Source: Nostoc sp. LEGE 06077 (GTDB lineage Bacteria > Cyanobacteriota > Cyanobacteriia > Cyanobacteriales > Nostocaceae). Taken from it: 64,000 nt of DNA. This document shows, one piece after another, positions 54,137 through 63,761 of this stretch. Location: the NCBI RefSeq assembly GCF_015207705.1, contig NZ_JADEWI010000023.1:1-64000 (forward strand), written 5' to 3'. The notes under the pieces were generated by a model, which saw nothing but the letters and a program-made list of their open reading frames with translations, did not search any database and was not told the origin of the DNA. A program made the translations under genes and the position numbers. Each line of letters opens with the position of its first letter. Position 1 is the first letter of the stretch.

Positions 54137-56085
54137 GCGATGTTTTAATTATTGGTGGCGGTGTTATTGGCTTGGCGATCGCCGTCGAACTCAAATTGCG
54201 CGGGACAAATGTCACCGTGCTTTGTCGTGATTTCCAGGCTGCTGCTACCCATGCGGCTGCGGGGATGTTGGCACCAGATGCCGAAATTATCCAAGATGAG
54301 ATTATGGGTAAGTTATGCAGGCGATCGCGTGCCTTATACCCAGAATGGACAAGTAAATTAGAAGATTTAACTGGTGTCAGTACTGGTTACTGGGCTTGTG
54401 GTATTCTTGCGCCTGTTTATCAAAAATTAGAGTCTCCGACAGCTGGTGAATCACCTGCTTATTGGTTAGATCAAACTGCCATTCATCAATATCAGCCAGG
54501 ATTGGGAAATGATGTTGTCGGTGGCTGGTGGCATCCTGAAGATGCTCAAGTTGATAATCGGGCATTAGCCCAAGCACTGCGGACAGCTGTAAAATCCCTC
54601 GGTATTGAAATTCAAGACAACATCACAGTCGAGGGATTAATTCAACAGCAAGGGCAAGTTATCGGCGTACAAACCAACACAGGTGTAATTCGCGCCAGTC
54701 ACTATGTTTTAGCGGCTGGTGCTTGGTCAAGTCAATTATTACCTTTACCTGTGACTCCGCGCAAAGGACAAATGCTAAATGTCCAATTACCTGATTTTGT
54801 GCCGGAATTGCCTCTGCGGCGAGTTTTATTTGGGGAAAATATTTACATCGTACCCAGGCGGAATCGTTCGATTATTTTGGGTGCGACTAGCGAAGATGTG
54901 GGTTTTACTCCCAATAACACCCCGGCGGGGATACAATCTTTACTTCAGCAAGCTATTCGCCTATATCCACAATTACAGGATTATTCCATCCAAGAATTTT
55001 GGTGGGGTTTTCGTCCGGCTACCCCAGATGAATTACCAATCCTCGGCACTAGCCACTGTGAAAACTTAACTTTGGCTACAGGTCATTATCGTAATGGTAT
55101 TTTACTCGCGCCTGTGACAGCAGCGTTAATTGCTGATTTAATCTGCGAACACAAATCTGATCCAATACTTGCCCATTTCCATTATTCTCGGTTTCACACC
55201 CAGCCATCTACCGCCCCTATGCTCACTCACTCTGCCAATTTTACCAACGGCCATCGCCCAGTTTTATCACCACTACCTAATTCCCCACTTCCAGACTCCC
55301 CACTTGTAATTGCTGGCAAAACCTTCCAATCTCGCTTGATGACGGGAACCGGGAAGTATCGCAGTATTGCAGAAATGCAGCAAAGCATTATTACTAGTGG
55401 TTGTCAAATTGTCACTGTTGCAGTCAGACGAGTCCAAACCAAAACTCCGGGACATGAAGGTTTAGCGGAAGCATTAGATTGGTCAAAAATTTGGATGTTG
55501 CCAAATACTGCTGGTTGTCAAACTGCCGAAGAAGCGGTTCGTGTTGCCCGTTTGGGTAGAGAAATGGCAAAATTGTTGGGACAAGAAGATAATAATTTTG
55601 TGAAATTAGAAGTTATCCCCGATTCTAAATATTTATTACCAGATCCCATTGGGACGTTGCAAGCCGCCGAACAATTGGTAAAAGAAGGGTTTGCCGTATT
55701 ACCGTATATTAATGCTGACCCAATGTTAGCCAAACGCTTAGAAGAAGTAGGCTGTGCAACAGTCATGCCTTTAGCATCACCCATCGGTTCAGGACAAGGA
55801 TTAAAAACCACCGCCAATATCCAAATCATTATTGAAAACGCTAATGTGCCAGTTGTGGTGGATGCAGGTATTGGTTCACCATCAGAAGCATCTCAAGCAA
55901 TGGAATTAGGCGCAGATGCCTTATTGATTAATAGTGCGATCGCTCTAGCCCAAAATGCCCCAGCAATGGCTTACGCGATGAATTTAGCAACCGTTGCTGG
56001 TCGTTTGGCATACTTAGCTGGCAGAATGCCCATCAAATCTTACGCTAGTCCTAGTTCACCTGTGACGGGGACAATCAATACTTAA
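54130..56085 (+). CDS. Bifunctional glycine oxidase ThiO / thiazole synthase ThiG
   Basis: Fusion of two consecutive steps for the thiazole half of thiamine. Residues 1-370 are ThiO, an FAD-dependent oxidase making dehydroglycine from glycine: [52 protein letters not shown] and [13 protein letters not shown]. Residues 395-645 are ThiG, which joins that product with deoxyxylulose phosphate and ThiS thiocarboxylate: [53 protein letters not shown] and ALLINSAIA. Both parts look complete, and the fusion is known in cyanobacteria. The linker ([19 protein letters not shown]) is partly a translated repeat. No TPP riboswitch is visible upstream. Confidence 0.95.
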   Translation: MTSDVLIIGGGVIGLAIAVELKLRGTNVTVLCRDFQAAATHAAAGMLAPDAEIIQDEIMGKLCRRSRALYPEWTSKLEDLTGVSTGYWACGILAPVYQKLESPTAGESPAYWLDQTAIHQYQPGLGNDVVGGWWHPEDAQVDNRALAQALRTAVKSLGIEIQDNITVEGLIQQQGQVIGVQTNTGVIRASHYVLAAGAWSSQLLPLPVTPRKGQMLNVQLPDFVPELPLRRVLFGENIYIVPRRNRSIILGATSEDVGFTPNNTPAGIQSLLQQAIRLYPQLQDYSIQEFWWGFRPATPDELPILGTSHCENLTLATGHYRNGILLAPVTAALIADLICEHKSDPILAHFHYSRFHTQPSTAPMLTHSANFTNGHRPVLSPLPNSPLPDSPLVIAGKTFQSRLMTGTGKYRSIAEMQQSIITSGCQIVTVAVRRVQTKTPGHEGLAEALDWSKIWMLPNTAGCQTAEEAVRVARLGREMAKLLGQEDNNFVKLEVIPDSKYLLPDPIGTLQAAEQLVKEGFAVLPYINADPMLAKRLEEVGCATVMPLASPIGSGQGLKTTANIQIIIENANVPVVVDAGIGSPSEASQAMELGADALLINSAIALAQNAPAMAYAMNLATVAGRLAYLAGRMPIKSYASPSSPVTGTINT

Positions 56086-56437
56086 GAACTTAAGCCTGTG
56101 TCAAAGATTTTTAGTTGAAGCTGTCAATAGTCCAAAATTAAGCTTTCTTGGGCTATTGACTCTTGACCATTGACTACTAATTGTTAAAACTAATTATTTT
56201 TTAAGACTGAATTTTAATTTTTCTCAAAAACTATTTATTTATTAGTAATAAAAATATAAAAAAGAAATCCGCATAATTGCGTTTTATGCTTTATACATTT
56301 AGTTGCTAGTACAGTACGGCGTAAATAAATTACACATTTCAAATTGCCAAAAAGGTTGCTTTATCAGCTTTTTGAATTTTGACTTCCGCCTTGCGGTACT
56401 AGGTTGCAATTCTAAAATCTAAAATCTAAAATTCAAA
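56086..56437. other. Repeat-rich gap after thiO/thiG
   Basis: GTCAATAGTCC (about 56124) pairs loosely with GGGCTATTGAC (about 56152) as a possible terminator, followed by TTGACCATTGACTA heptamers. At the right end TCTAAAATCTAAAATCTAAA heptamers (about 56413-56437) run directly into the ATG of the next gene. Nothing else is recognisable. Confidence 0.55.
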
Positions 56438-58342
56438 ATGGTATCACCGATTATTACAGTATCGCTATTATCGGCTTTGGCAGTTGCTTCTCCTGTGGCT
56501 GAGACTAGTGAAACTGCGGCATCTACTACATCTATTACGCCAGCGATCGCTAATATCTTACCAGCTGATGCACCATTGGTAGGTTTAGTCAATACCAAGG
56601 TAGATGCTTGGACAGCCTTAAATCGTTTTTATTTATTTGAAAGAGCCTTTACAGCAGCCTCTAAATATTTACCACCTTCTTTTAAACTCAGCTATGTACG
56701 CGAGATTGAGTCTTTGCTAGGTGATCAAGTCGCATTTGCTTTTTTGCCCAAGGTTGAAGGTACAACTGCAACCATAGATAATAATTTTGTGATGCTGGCT
56801 CCTATCAAAGATGAGTCACGCATACAGCCTTTTATCGACTTACTTAAAAGTGGAGATCCAAAACGGGTAAAGGTTACGGAGTATAAAGGCATTACGATTG
56901 TGGAAGTGCAACCTCCAGAACAACCAAAATTACCAGAATCACCGGAAGCACCAGAAGCAACACCATCGCCGGAATCATCAGAATCAAATTCTGAAACCAA
57001 ATTACCAGAATTATCGCCAGATCCAGCCAAGACACCCAAAATTGAACGCAAACCACAACTCAAGCAGGTTAGTTCTCAGAGAAAATCAAACTTAGCTGCT
57101 ATACCACCGATTTTAGGTAATCCAGATTGGTTAAAAACAAGACCACGAGGAATTGCGATCGCTACTTTACCAGGTTACATTGTCACCGGAATTACAGCTA
57201 AACCCATTGAGCAGATCATTGATGCTTCTCAAGGAAATACTACTCTTGCCCAAAATCCCCAATTCCAGGACACAATCAAGAATCCTCAGTACGCTAAATC
57301 TTTGTTTTCTATTTATGAAAATTTAGCAACTTTTGTGCCTTTAATTAACGACATCACCAAAGATCCTAGTCTACCTTTTCCGATTCTTGGTGGTGAAACT
57401 ATTAACATTGAGGAATTAAAAAACTTTGGTAGTGTTAATGGGTTTTTAACTGTAGAACCAGAAGGATTGCGCTTTCAAGCTACTGCCTATCGCCAAACTC
57501 CTAAATCAGAAAAAGATGAATTTCAAACGGAACAACCAGAGGCAATAGCATCAAGATTACCAGCTGCGACATACTCGGCAGCTACTGGTCACAACCTCAA
57601 TCAGAAATGGTTAATTTTAGCAGAAGCTTTCAGTGCCAAGCCACAACTCAAAGAATATCTCACCCAACTCCGAAGTTTTGTTCTTAGCAGTACTAAACTC
57701 GATTTAGAAAAAGACATCCTCAATTGGATGAATGGTGACTATGCTTTCTTTCTGTTTCCTTCTAAGGGAGGTTTATTAGGTTCAGTTCCTAACTTGAATT
57801 TAGGCATAGGTATGGCTTTAGAAACTGACAATCGAGCCGCCGCAGAAACTACTTTGAAGAAGTTAGATGAATTCATTAAATCTTTTTCCACAGGAGAAGT
57901 TGTAGTCAATACTCATAATATAAAAGGTCAAACAGTCACCAGTTGGGATGTAGGCGGAGAAGCTTCACAAAGTTTACTGGCTTATAATTGGGTAGATGAG
58001 AAAACTGTTGTGATTACCACAGGGTTTGGCGCAATTCAAGATTTAGTCCCACAGCCTTATATTCAATTACCTTCAACTTATAACTTCAAAACTGCAACTA
58101 ATCGTTTACCCAGTCCTAACTATGGGTATTTCTATTTGAATGGGGGGTCTACTTTATCATGGATTTATGGGTTTTTACCCAGTTTCTTTGATGATACAAA
58201 TTTTCGACCTTGGAAACCCATTATCGGATCAGTTTACAGTCTCAGTGCTACGAGTTCTACCACATCAGATAAAGAACAATTCGATTTTCTTATGGTATTA
58301 GCTCCTAGTAGAAAGCCAATTAGTCCCACAATTAAAGAGTAA
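56438..58342 (+). CDS. DUF3352 domain protein
   Basis: The 634-residue protein has a weak N-terminal signal-like helix (IITVSLLSALAVASPVAE) and then the DUF3352 pattern: IANILPADAPLVGLVNTKVD, ERAFTAASKYLP, YVREIESLLGDQVAFAFLPK and the second half ILNWMNGDYAFFLFPSKGG with LGIGMALETDNRAAAETTLK. A proline/glutamate-rich insertion at about 150-205 (EQPKLPESPEAPEATPSPES) separates conserved parts. Such proteins are common, uncharacterised and probably periplasmic in cyanobacteria. The start codon is preceded by TCTAAAA heptamers and no clear ribosome site. Confidence 0.85.
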   Translation: MVSPIITVSLLSALAVASPVAETSETAASTTSITPAIANILPADAPLVGLVNTKVDAWTALNRFYLFERAFTAASKYLPPSFKLSYVREIESLLGDQVAFAFLPKVEGTTATIDNNFVMLAPIKDESRIQPFIDLLKSGDPKRVKVTEYKGITIVEVQPPEQPKLPESPEAPEATPSPESSESNSETKLPELSPDPAKTPKIERKPQLKQVSSQRKSNLAAIPPILGNPDWLKTRPRGIAIATLPGYIVTGITAKPIEQIIDASQGNTTLAQNPQFQDTIKNPQYAKSLFSIYENLATFVPLINDITKDPSLPFPILGGETINIEELKNFGSVNGFLTVEPEGLRFQATAYRQTPKSEKDEFQTEQPEAIASRLPAATYSAATGHNLNQKWLILAEAFSAKPQLKEYLTQLRSFVLSSTKLDLEKDILNWMNGDYAFFLFPSKGGLLGSVPNLNLGIGMALETDNRAAAETTLKKLDEFIKSFSTGEVVVNTHNIKGQTVTSWDVGGEASQSLLAYNWVDEKTVVITTGFGAIQDLVPQPYIQLPSTYNFKTATNRLPSPNYGYFYLNGGSTLSWIYGFLPSFFDDTNFRPWKPIIGSVYSLSATSSTTSDKEQFDFLMVLAPSRKPISPTIKE

Positions 58343-58361
58343 TTACAGAAGCTAGAAAGTT

Positions 58362-58386
58362 AGAGAATTCAGATTTTGAATTCTCT
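58362..58386. terminator. Bidirectional hairpin between convergent genes
   Basis: AGAGAATTCA at 58362-58371 is exactly reversed as TGAATTCTCT at 58377-58386 around a 5-base loop. It is placed between the DUF3352 gene and the convergent reductase gene. Confidence 0.7.
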
Positions 58387-58409
58387 GACCTTCTGAATTA
58401 TTTAGTAAA

Positions 58410-59447
58410 TCAACCTAACCACTCAGGATTAAGTGCTGTACTATCAAATTGACTAGTAGTTTTGAATAATTCATACTGGCCTTTAACAGCAGCTTGGCGA
58501 GTCCGATTTAGCAGTTCTTTAACTTGTGCTTGACTCATGGGTTGAAATGTCCGAATTGCTTCAAAAGCTTGGTCTAAGATTTTCATACTTTCAATGCCTG
58601 TAATCACGGTTGAAGTTGGTAAATTCATCGCGTAGTGTAGGCATTCTATAGGCTTAACTGTGTTGCTTTTGAGAATGTTTTGATCACCCATTGATTTCAT
58701 TCCCAATACACCAATTCCATCTTTAACTAATCTGGGTAAAACTTGGCGTTCAAAACTGCGAAAATGCGCGTCCATGACATTTAATGGCATTTGGACTGTA
58801 TCAAAACGAAAGTTGTTTTGAGCAGCAACATCAAGCATTCTCAGGTGAACTAAGGGGTCTTTGTGACCAGTAAAGCCGATGTAGCGAATTTTCCCGGCTT
58901 TTTGGGCTTCTAGAACCGCCTCCATTGCGCCACCAGGGGCAAAAATCCGGTCTGGGTCTTCCATACGGATGATTTCATGATGCTGCAATAAGTCTATGCG
59001 ATCGCTCTGCAATCTTTTTAAAGAATCATTAATTTGCTTGGCCGCTGCTTCTTTAGTGCGACCATCTATTTTAGTCATCAGAAAGACTTTTTGCCGATAA
59101 CCATCCCGGAGTGCTTTCCCCATACGGATTTCACTCCCACCGTTGTGATAGTCCCAGCTATTATCCATAAAGTTGATACCGCGATCAATCGCCTTACGGA
59201 TCAGCCGAATCCCGTCTTCCTCATCTTTTGGTCTACCAATGTGGTGTCCGCCTAAACCAATTACCGAGACTCTTTCCCCAGTGCGTCCTAACTGTCGATA
59301 GATCATTTCGCCTGTTTTGGTCTGAGTAGGAGTAGGTTGATTTTGAGCTAAAGCTTGTTTAGCAAGTCCTGCTGAAGCTGCTAGTCCGATTGTTCCCAAA
59401 CCGGAAGCAGAAGCTATCTTTAGTAAATCTCGTCTGCTGATCTCCAC
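58410..59447 (-). CDS. Tat-exported aldo/keto reductase
   Basis: NADPH-dependent oxidoreductase of 345 residues. The N-terminus has a twin-arginine signal (ISRRDLLKIASASGLGTIG ... AKQALAQ), so it should be exported folded, with cofactor. The AKR barrel follows: GERVSVIGLGGHHIGRPKD, INFMDNSWDYHNGGSEIRMG (catalytic aspartate and tyrosine), FLMTKIDGR (lysine), LQHHEIIRM (histidine) and IRYIGFTGHKDP. The catalytic tetrad appears complete. It lies 169 bases downstream of a second AKR gene on the same strand, but the two are only distantly alike. The substrate is unknown. Confidence 0.92.
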   Translation of the reverse strand: MEISRRDLLKIASASGLGTIGLAASAGLAKQALAQNQPTPTQTKTGEMIYRQLGRTGERVSVIGLGGHHIGRPKDEEDGIRLIRKAIDRGINFMDNSWDYHNGGSEIRMGKALRDGYRQKVFLMTKIDGRTKEAAAKQINDSLKRLQSDRIDLLQHHEIIRMEDPDRIFAPGGAMEAVLEAQKAGKIRYIGFTGHKDPLVHLRMLDVAAQNNFRFDTVQMPLNVMDAHFRSFERQVLPRLVKDGIGVLGMKSMGDQNILKSNTVKPIECLHYAMNLPTSTVITGIESMKILDQAFEAIRTFQPMSQAQVKELLNRTRQAAVKGQYELFKTTSQFDSTALNPEWLG

Positions 59448-59616
59448 AAGTGAATCCTTGAAATCAAACTATTACATCCTCATAGCTTTGCACTGGCCAA
59501 AGTCGGGTGCATCTAACTGTTGAAGGAGAAGAGAATTGATGGAGAGATATATTAATTCACCTGTTGGGAATAGAAAGTAGGGGCTGAAATAAGAGTGATA
59601 AAGACTATTTTTAACG

Positions 59617-60609
59617 TTATTTAGTCTGAAAAATATTCTGCACCATAACTTTATTTGTACTTCCGGCGGCTTTATCTAACTCTGCTATTTCTGCTGCGTC
59701 GAGTTTCCAACCTAAAGCGCCAATATTTTCTTGTGCTTGGGCGAGGGATTTTGCACCGGGGATGGGAATAGTACCTTTACAGATACACCAGTTGATGGCT
59801 ACCTGTGACATGGTTTTATTGCGAGATTGGGCTATTTCTTTTAAAGATGCTAAAAGCGATCGCACTCCTGGTAATAACTGTCTAAACAACAACCCACGAA
59901 TACCTTTGGGAAAAGTCCCTGTCTCGGAATATTTACCTGTTAATATCCCCAAAGCCAAAGGACTGTAAGCAATCAGTTTAATACCCAATTCATCACACAC
60001 ATCTTTCAATCCCAGTTGTGTCACCGGATAAGTAGACAGTAAAGAATACTGAACTTGCAACGTAGAAATCGGTACACCTCTTTCGGCAAATCTTTGATGC
60101 ACAATTTTTAACCGTGTTGGCCCGTAATTCGACAAACCAACACCTTTAACTAAACCTTGTTCGTAAAGGTCAGCTAAACCATTCAATAAGCCTTTTTCTT
60201 GCCAAGGTGCATAGTTGGCTGTAGACCAGTGCATTTGCACCAAATCGACATTTTTACCCAAGCGTTTGGCAGAAGACTGACAAGCTTTAATCATGGACTG
60301 GCGCGTCCATCGCCAAGGGTAAGCAGCCAGTTTTGTCGCAATGCAAATATTTTCCTGGTTTAAACCCTGATATTCTTGAGAAAACTTTCCTAGAAGTAAC
60401 TCACTGCGCCCATTTAATCGGCCTGTACCGTAAGAATCACCAGTGTCAAATAAGGTCACACCATTACTGACACACAAGTTAAACACGGCTTGCAACTCGT
60501 CATCCATGTTTTCGCTGTATCCCCACAGAAGTTGGTTTCCCCACGCCCAAGTTCCACAACCCATAGTTGATAGGGATAGTTTTCGACTGATTTGCATTTT
60601 GATTGTCAA
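59617..60609 (-). CDS. Aldo/keto reductase (cytosolic)
   Basis: AKR-superfamily oxidoreductase of 330 residues without a signal peptide. Visible blocks are LSTMGCGTWAWGNQLLWGYS, VTLFDTGDSYGTGRLNGRSE (catalytic D and Y), ICIATKLAAYPWRWT (lysine), LVQMHWSTANYAPW (histidine), KGVGLSNYGPTRL and KLIAYSPLALGILTGKY, with the cofactor end CICKGTIPIPGAKSLAQAQE. The tetrad is complete. The family is common in cyanobacteria and plant chloroplasts. The physiological substrate is not deducible. It is followed on the same strand by the Tat-exported AKR. Confidence 0.92.
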   Translation of the reverse strand: MTIKMQISRKLSLSTMGCGTWAWGNQLLWGYSENMDDELQAVFNLCVSNGVTLFDTGDSYGTGRLNGRSELLLGKFSQEYQGLNQENICIATKLAAYPWRWTRQSMIKACQSSAKRLGKNVDLVQMHWSTANYAPWQEKGLLNGLADLYEQGLVKGVGLSNYGPTRLKIVHQRFAERGVPISTLQVQYSLLSTYPVTQLGLKDVCDELGIKLIAYSPLALGILTGKYSETGTFPKGIRGLLFRQLLPGVRSLLASLKEIAQSRNKTMSQVAINWCICKGTIPIPGAKSLAQAQENIGALGWKLDAAEIAELDKAAGSTNKVMVQNIFQTK

Positions 60610-60660
60610 TCACGCACCATCTGTATTATCTGCGGACATCGCCCTTTAATTTCATCCTGA

Positions 60661-60745
60661 GTTTTGAGTGCTGAGTGCTGTTAGCGGTAGCGGGGCGTTT
60701 AGCCCGTGCTAAGTAAAAATTTTCTCCTGCCTCCTGCCTCTTGCC
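60661..60745 (-). repeat. Dispersed repeat, copy C
   Basis: On the minus strand: GGCAGGAGGCAGGAGAAAAT then TTTTACTTAGCACGGGCTAA, ACGCCCCGCTACCGCTAACA and GCACTCAGCACTC. It matches the left and middle part of copy B (53913-54020) in inverted orientation, with the GCGCAGCCATGCCC part missing. It lies immediately downstream of the PatA-type regulator gene. Confidence 0.75.
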
Positions 60746-60750
60746 TTCTT

Positions 60751-62130
60751 TCAAACCAAGTGCATAAACACAAGTTTCAGTAATTCTGCACGGGTAAAAG
60801 GTTTGGTTAAATAACCAGAGGCTCCAACTAATCTGGCTTTAACTTTATCAACAAGTCCTTTATTACCTGTGACAAAAATAATTGGAGTATGTTTAAACAG
60901 AGAATTATTCCGAATTATTTTGCATAATTCGTAGCCGTCAATTCCAGCCATATTCAGATCTAACAAAATTAAGTCTGGTTTATGGCGAATAATCGACATC
61001 ACCGCTTTGAGTGGATCATCAATTGTCACTACAGAAAAATTCTCACTTTCTAAGAACCGACTAATTTCTTTGAGAATTGTCGGGCTATCATCAACAGAAA
61101 TGATTTTATAAGTCTTTTTGGCAGTTACGGTATTAGTCGTTACTCTTTCAGGGGCGGAATTTATGGTATTTAGTATTATTAATTCCTGAAGATTTTGGCT
61201 TGATAGTGGAGAAGTTTTTAGCGATCGCACTACAAGCGTCAAATCTTCTACAGCCGATTCAGCGTTACGGTTACTGGGTTCTACTACCGTGTCAATGAAT
61301 TGTCTGTTAAGTAATGCTGTGGTGTATCGAGAAGATGCTAAGACTTCTGGCTGATACTTAGGTAACAGATCAAATGGTGGATCTGGTTCATGTAGAATCA
61401 CCCCACCTTGGACAATATGAGGGTATAAATGTTGCACCAATTGCATTTCATCTTGATTCATAATTACAGCCAGATGACGTAGGCTAAAACCTTTCATCCA
61501 AATAGTTAATTCTGGCGGTAGTTTTGGTAAATTTTTGCTAGTTAATTTACTGTTAATTAACAGGTATGGACGCTGATATGGAGAAGAAATTTGAGGGGTG
61601 AAAGATTGCCAATTTTGTAAGCGGATTTGGCAAATATCCAGAGTTCTTTCTACATCCAGACGACAGATTTTTGTCACTGTTTGCTGTGCATCACTTAAAG
61701 CATAAGTCCCTGTTTTCACTAGCAAAAATGATTCAATTACTTCTTTGACCAGTTCTTGAATCAAAGTTGTGGCTTGTGCATCATCCAGATAACCTTCGTT
61801 GATTAGCCAATGAATTGCTTGATAATCAGCCGGTTGAGTTGATAAATCGCTACTATCAGCAATAGACTGATTGAACAACTCTTGTTCAAAGGTCATACGT
61901 AATTGCACACGGGTTTCGCTAGTGAGCAAATTGAGTCGGCGCAAATGGCGTTCTAACCTATCAAAAGGTTCAACGGAGTTTGTCGCATAGATTATGGCTC
62001 CATTTTCTAAATAAATCAACCAAGTAACTAAGTTACTAAAGGCTTGTAAACAAGTAGTGTCAACACCATTAGATAGTTGTTTTAATAAACCATAAGGACG
62101 TAGCACTGTAAATGTACCGAAATTAGGCAT
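60751..62130 (-). CDS. PatA-type response regulator (PATAN plus receiver domain)
   Basis: The 459-residue protein shows the architecture of cyanobacterial PatA/PixG regulators. An N-terminal DUF4388/PATAN-type region (LLKQLSNGVDTTCLQAFSNL, VTWLIYLENGAIIYATNSVE, DYQAIHWLINEGYLDDAQAT, LVKTGTYALSD) is joined by a linker to a C-terminal receiver domain (339-459). The receiver has acidic pair D347/D348, phosphorylation site D391 (LILLDLNMAGIDG) and K443 (YLTKPF), all intact. PatA itself controls heterocyst position; paralogues govern phototaxis and hormogonium motility, and the partner CheW/CheA genes are not in this window. Which of these it is cannot be decided. Confidence 0.87.
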   Translation of the reverse strand: MPNFGTFTVLRPYGLLKQLSNGVDTTCLQAFSNLVTWLIYLENGAIIYATNSVEPFDRLERHLRRLNLLTSETRVQLRMTFEQELFNQSIADSSDLSTQPADYQAIHWLINEGYLDDAQATTLIQELVKEVIESFLLVKTGTYALSDAQQTVTKICRLDVERTLDICQIRLQNWQSFTPQISSPYQRPYLLINSKLTSKNLPKLPPELTIWMKGFSLRHLAVIMNQDEMQLVQHLYPHIVQGGVILHEPDPPFDLLPKYQPEVLASSRYTTALLNRQFIDTVVEPSNRNAESAVEDLTLVVRSLKTSPLSSQNLQELIILNTINSAPERVTTNTVTAKKTYKIISVDDSPTILKEISRFLESENFSVVTIDDPLKAVMSIIRHKPDLILLDLNMAGIDGYELCKIIRNNSLFKHTPIIFVTGNKGLVDKVKARLVGASGYLTKPFTRAELLKLVFMHLV

Positions 62131-63036
62131 TTTAAAAAATTGTTTTAGAAGATTATACAGAATTTATGTAAATTTAGATTCTTATGTATGTTTTACTTTA
62201 TTAGTTTTAATATGTCTCCAAGAAAATTATTTTCTCGAAGAAGAATATAAATCTATATTAAAAGTTATGGCAATCATTGCCTCACTCAGGGAACTTGACG
62301 AACTACTTAGACTAAAAGGCAATACCCATAAAATAAGTTTCATGACTATGTTTGAAAAATGAGCTATGAAACTAGTATTTTTACTCAGTCATCATTGAAA
62401 GCTCAGTTTCACTAATATCTACAGATAGAATTCTTGAAGGAGTAGCAATTACAGACATAACCGAGAAAACTGCCAAAGCAAAAATCTTTAATTTTTTTAA
62501 GGATGAGTTTCCCCAATTAGGCTAGATTAAGGCTCAGAAAAATACATCCTTCATAAGATAGATAATTTATTTCTGAGAAATCCCTAGAAAAATGAATAAA
62601 AGATGAAAATTTTACTTGCTCGACTCAGTATGAAGGCGAAAAGTGAGCTTAACGTTTTACCTGGCTGTGAACTTGGATAAATTAACACTTTTTGTTGGCA
62701 CAAAAATGATATATCCCACATGAAATCTTTAAAATTTTATCTAGGTAAATTTTCATGTTTATTATATTCTATCGCTTGCCCTACATAAATTCTTGTAGTT
62801 CCGAGAATGACTGCAACATAAACTCTTCGTAAATTTTTGCATTCTCAACCAGAACTTGATGAAAACTTTATTAAATGTGTAGAGAATTTAAGGAAAAGTA
62901 TTTGTTTAATGGTTACATGAAGACTCAACTAGCGATCGCCAAAAATTCACTTATTCCCTTTAGGCTCCGGAAACTTAACTATATACTTTGAAAAAAGGAA
63001 AATAAAGCTTTGGACTATAACATAACACAAAAAGTT
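62131..63036. other. Gene-free region of about 900 bases
   Basis: A/T-rich. On the minus strand 62381-62521 is an open run ending LKKLKIFALAVFSVMSVIAT plus PSRILSVDISETELSMMTE that looks like a signal peptide, but no start codon is visible, so I do not call a gene. A HIP1 site occurs near 62933. The right part presumably carries the VWA operon promoter. Confidence 0.5.
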
Positions 63037-63711
63037 ATGCAAGATACATTAACTCTGGATGAAGTAGTAGAATTTGCGGAAAACCCTGAACCTCGTTGTC
63101 CTTGTGTGTTGTTACTAGATACATCTGGTTCAATGCAAGGAGAAGCCATAGAAGCTTTAAATCAAGGCTTGCTGAGTTTGAAAGATGAATTAGTCAAAAA
63201 TTCCTTAGCGGCGCGGCGAGTAGAAGTAGCGATCGTTACTTTTGATAGCCAAGTAAACGTCATCCAAGACTTTGTGACAGCGGATTTATTTAATCCCCCC
63301 ATTTTGACAGCCCAAGGCCTGACCAGTATGGGTTCAGGGATTCATAAAGCCTTAGACATGGTACAAGAGCGCAAATCCTTATATCGTGCTAACGGCATAG
63401 CCTATTATCGTCCTTGGGTATTTATGATTACCGATGGCGAACCCCAAGGTGAACAAGAACATTTAGTAGCCCAAGCCGCACAACGAGTTCAAGGTGACGA
63501 AGCCAATAAGCGCGTAGCCTTTTTCTCAGTTGGTGTGGAAAACGCCAACATGACAAGGCTAAATCAGTTAGCTGTGCGGACACCACTGAAACTGCGCGGA
63601 CTTAACTTCGTGGAAATGTTTATGTGGTTGTCAGCGAGTATGGCGGCTGTTTCCCACTCCCAAGTAGATGAACAAGTAGCACTACCGCCAATTGGCTGGG
63701 GTTCAATTTAA
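63037..63711 (+). CDS. VWA-domain protein, TerY-like
   Basis: A von Willebrand A-domain protein of about 224 residues, cytosolic, with an intact metal site: LLLDTSGSMQGEAIEALNQG (DxSxS of MIDAS), the LTSMGSGIHKALDMV block (Thr/Ser ligand) and FMITDGEPQGEQEHL (Asp). I start at ATG 63037 (MQDTLTLDEVVEFAENPEPR); a TTG at 63010 would extend it by nine residues. TerY-type VWA proteins are encoded next to a PP2C phosphatase and a Ser/Thr kinase in Ter-related stress systems, and the next gene here is such a phosphatase. The operon continues past the window. Confidence 0.88.
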   Translation: MQDTLTLDEVVEFAENPEPRCPCVLLLDTSGSMQGEAIEALNQGLLSLKDELVKNSLAARRVEVAIVTFDSQVNVIQDFVTADLFNPPILTAQGLTSMGSGIHKALDMVQERKSLYRANGIAYYRPWVFMITDGEPQGEQEHLVAQAAQRVQGDEANKRVAFFSVGVENANMTRLNQLAVRTPLKLRGLNFVEMFMWLSASMAAVSHSQVDEQVALPPIGWGSI

Positions 63712-63761
63712 TCGCGCGATCGCGGTTTAATACTTACACAGCCAGCCCAGACAAAGAATCT

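Noticed and set aside
60751-62130. PatA itself
   Set aside because: Architecture fits, but many PatA-type paralogues exist in such genomes and nothing in the sequence or its neighbours singles out PatA.
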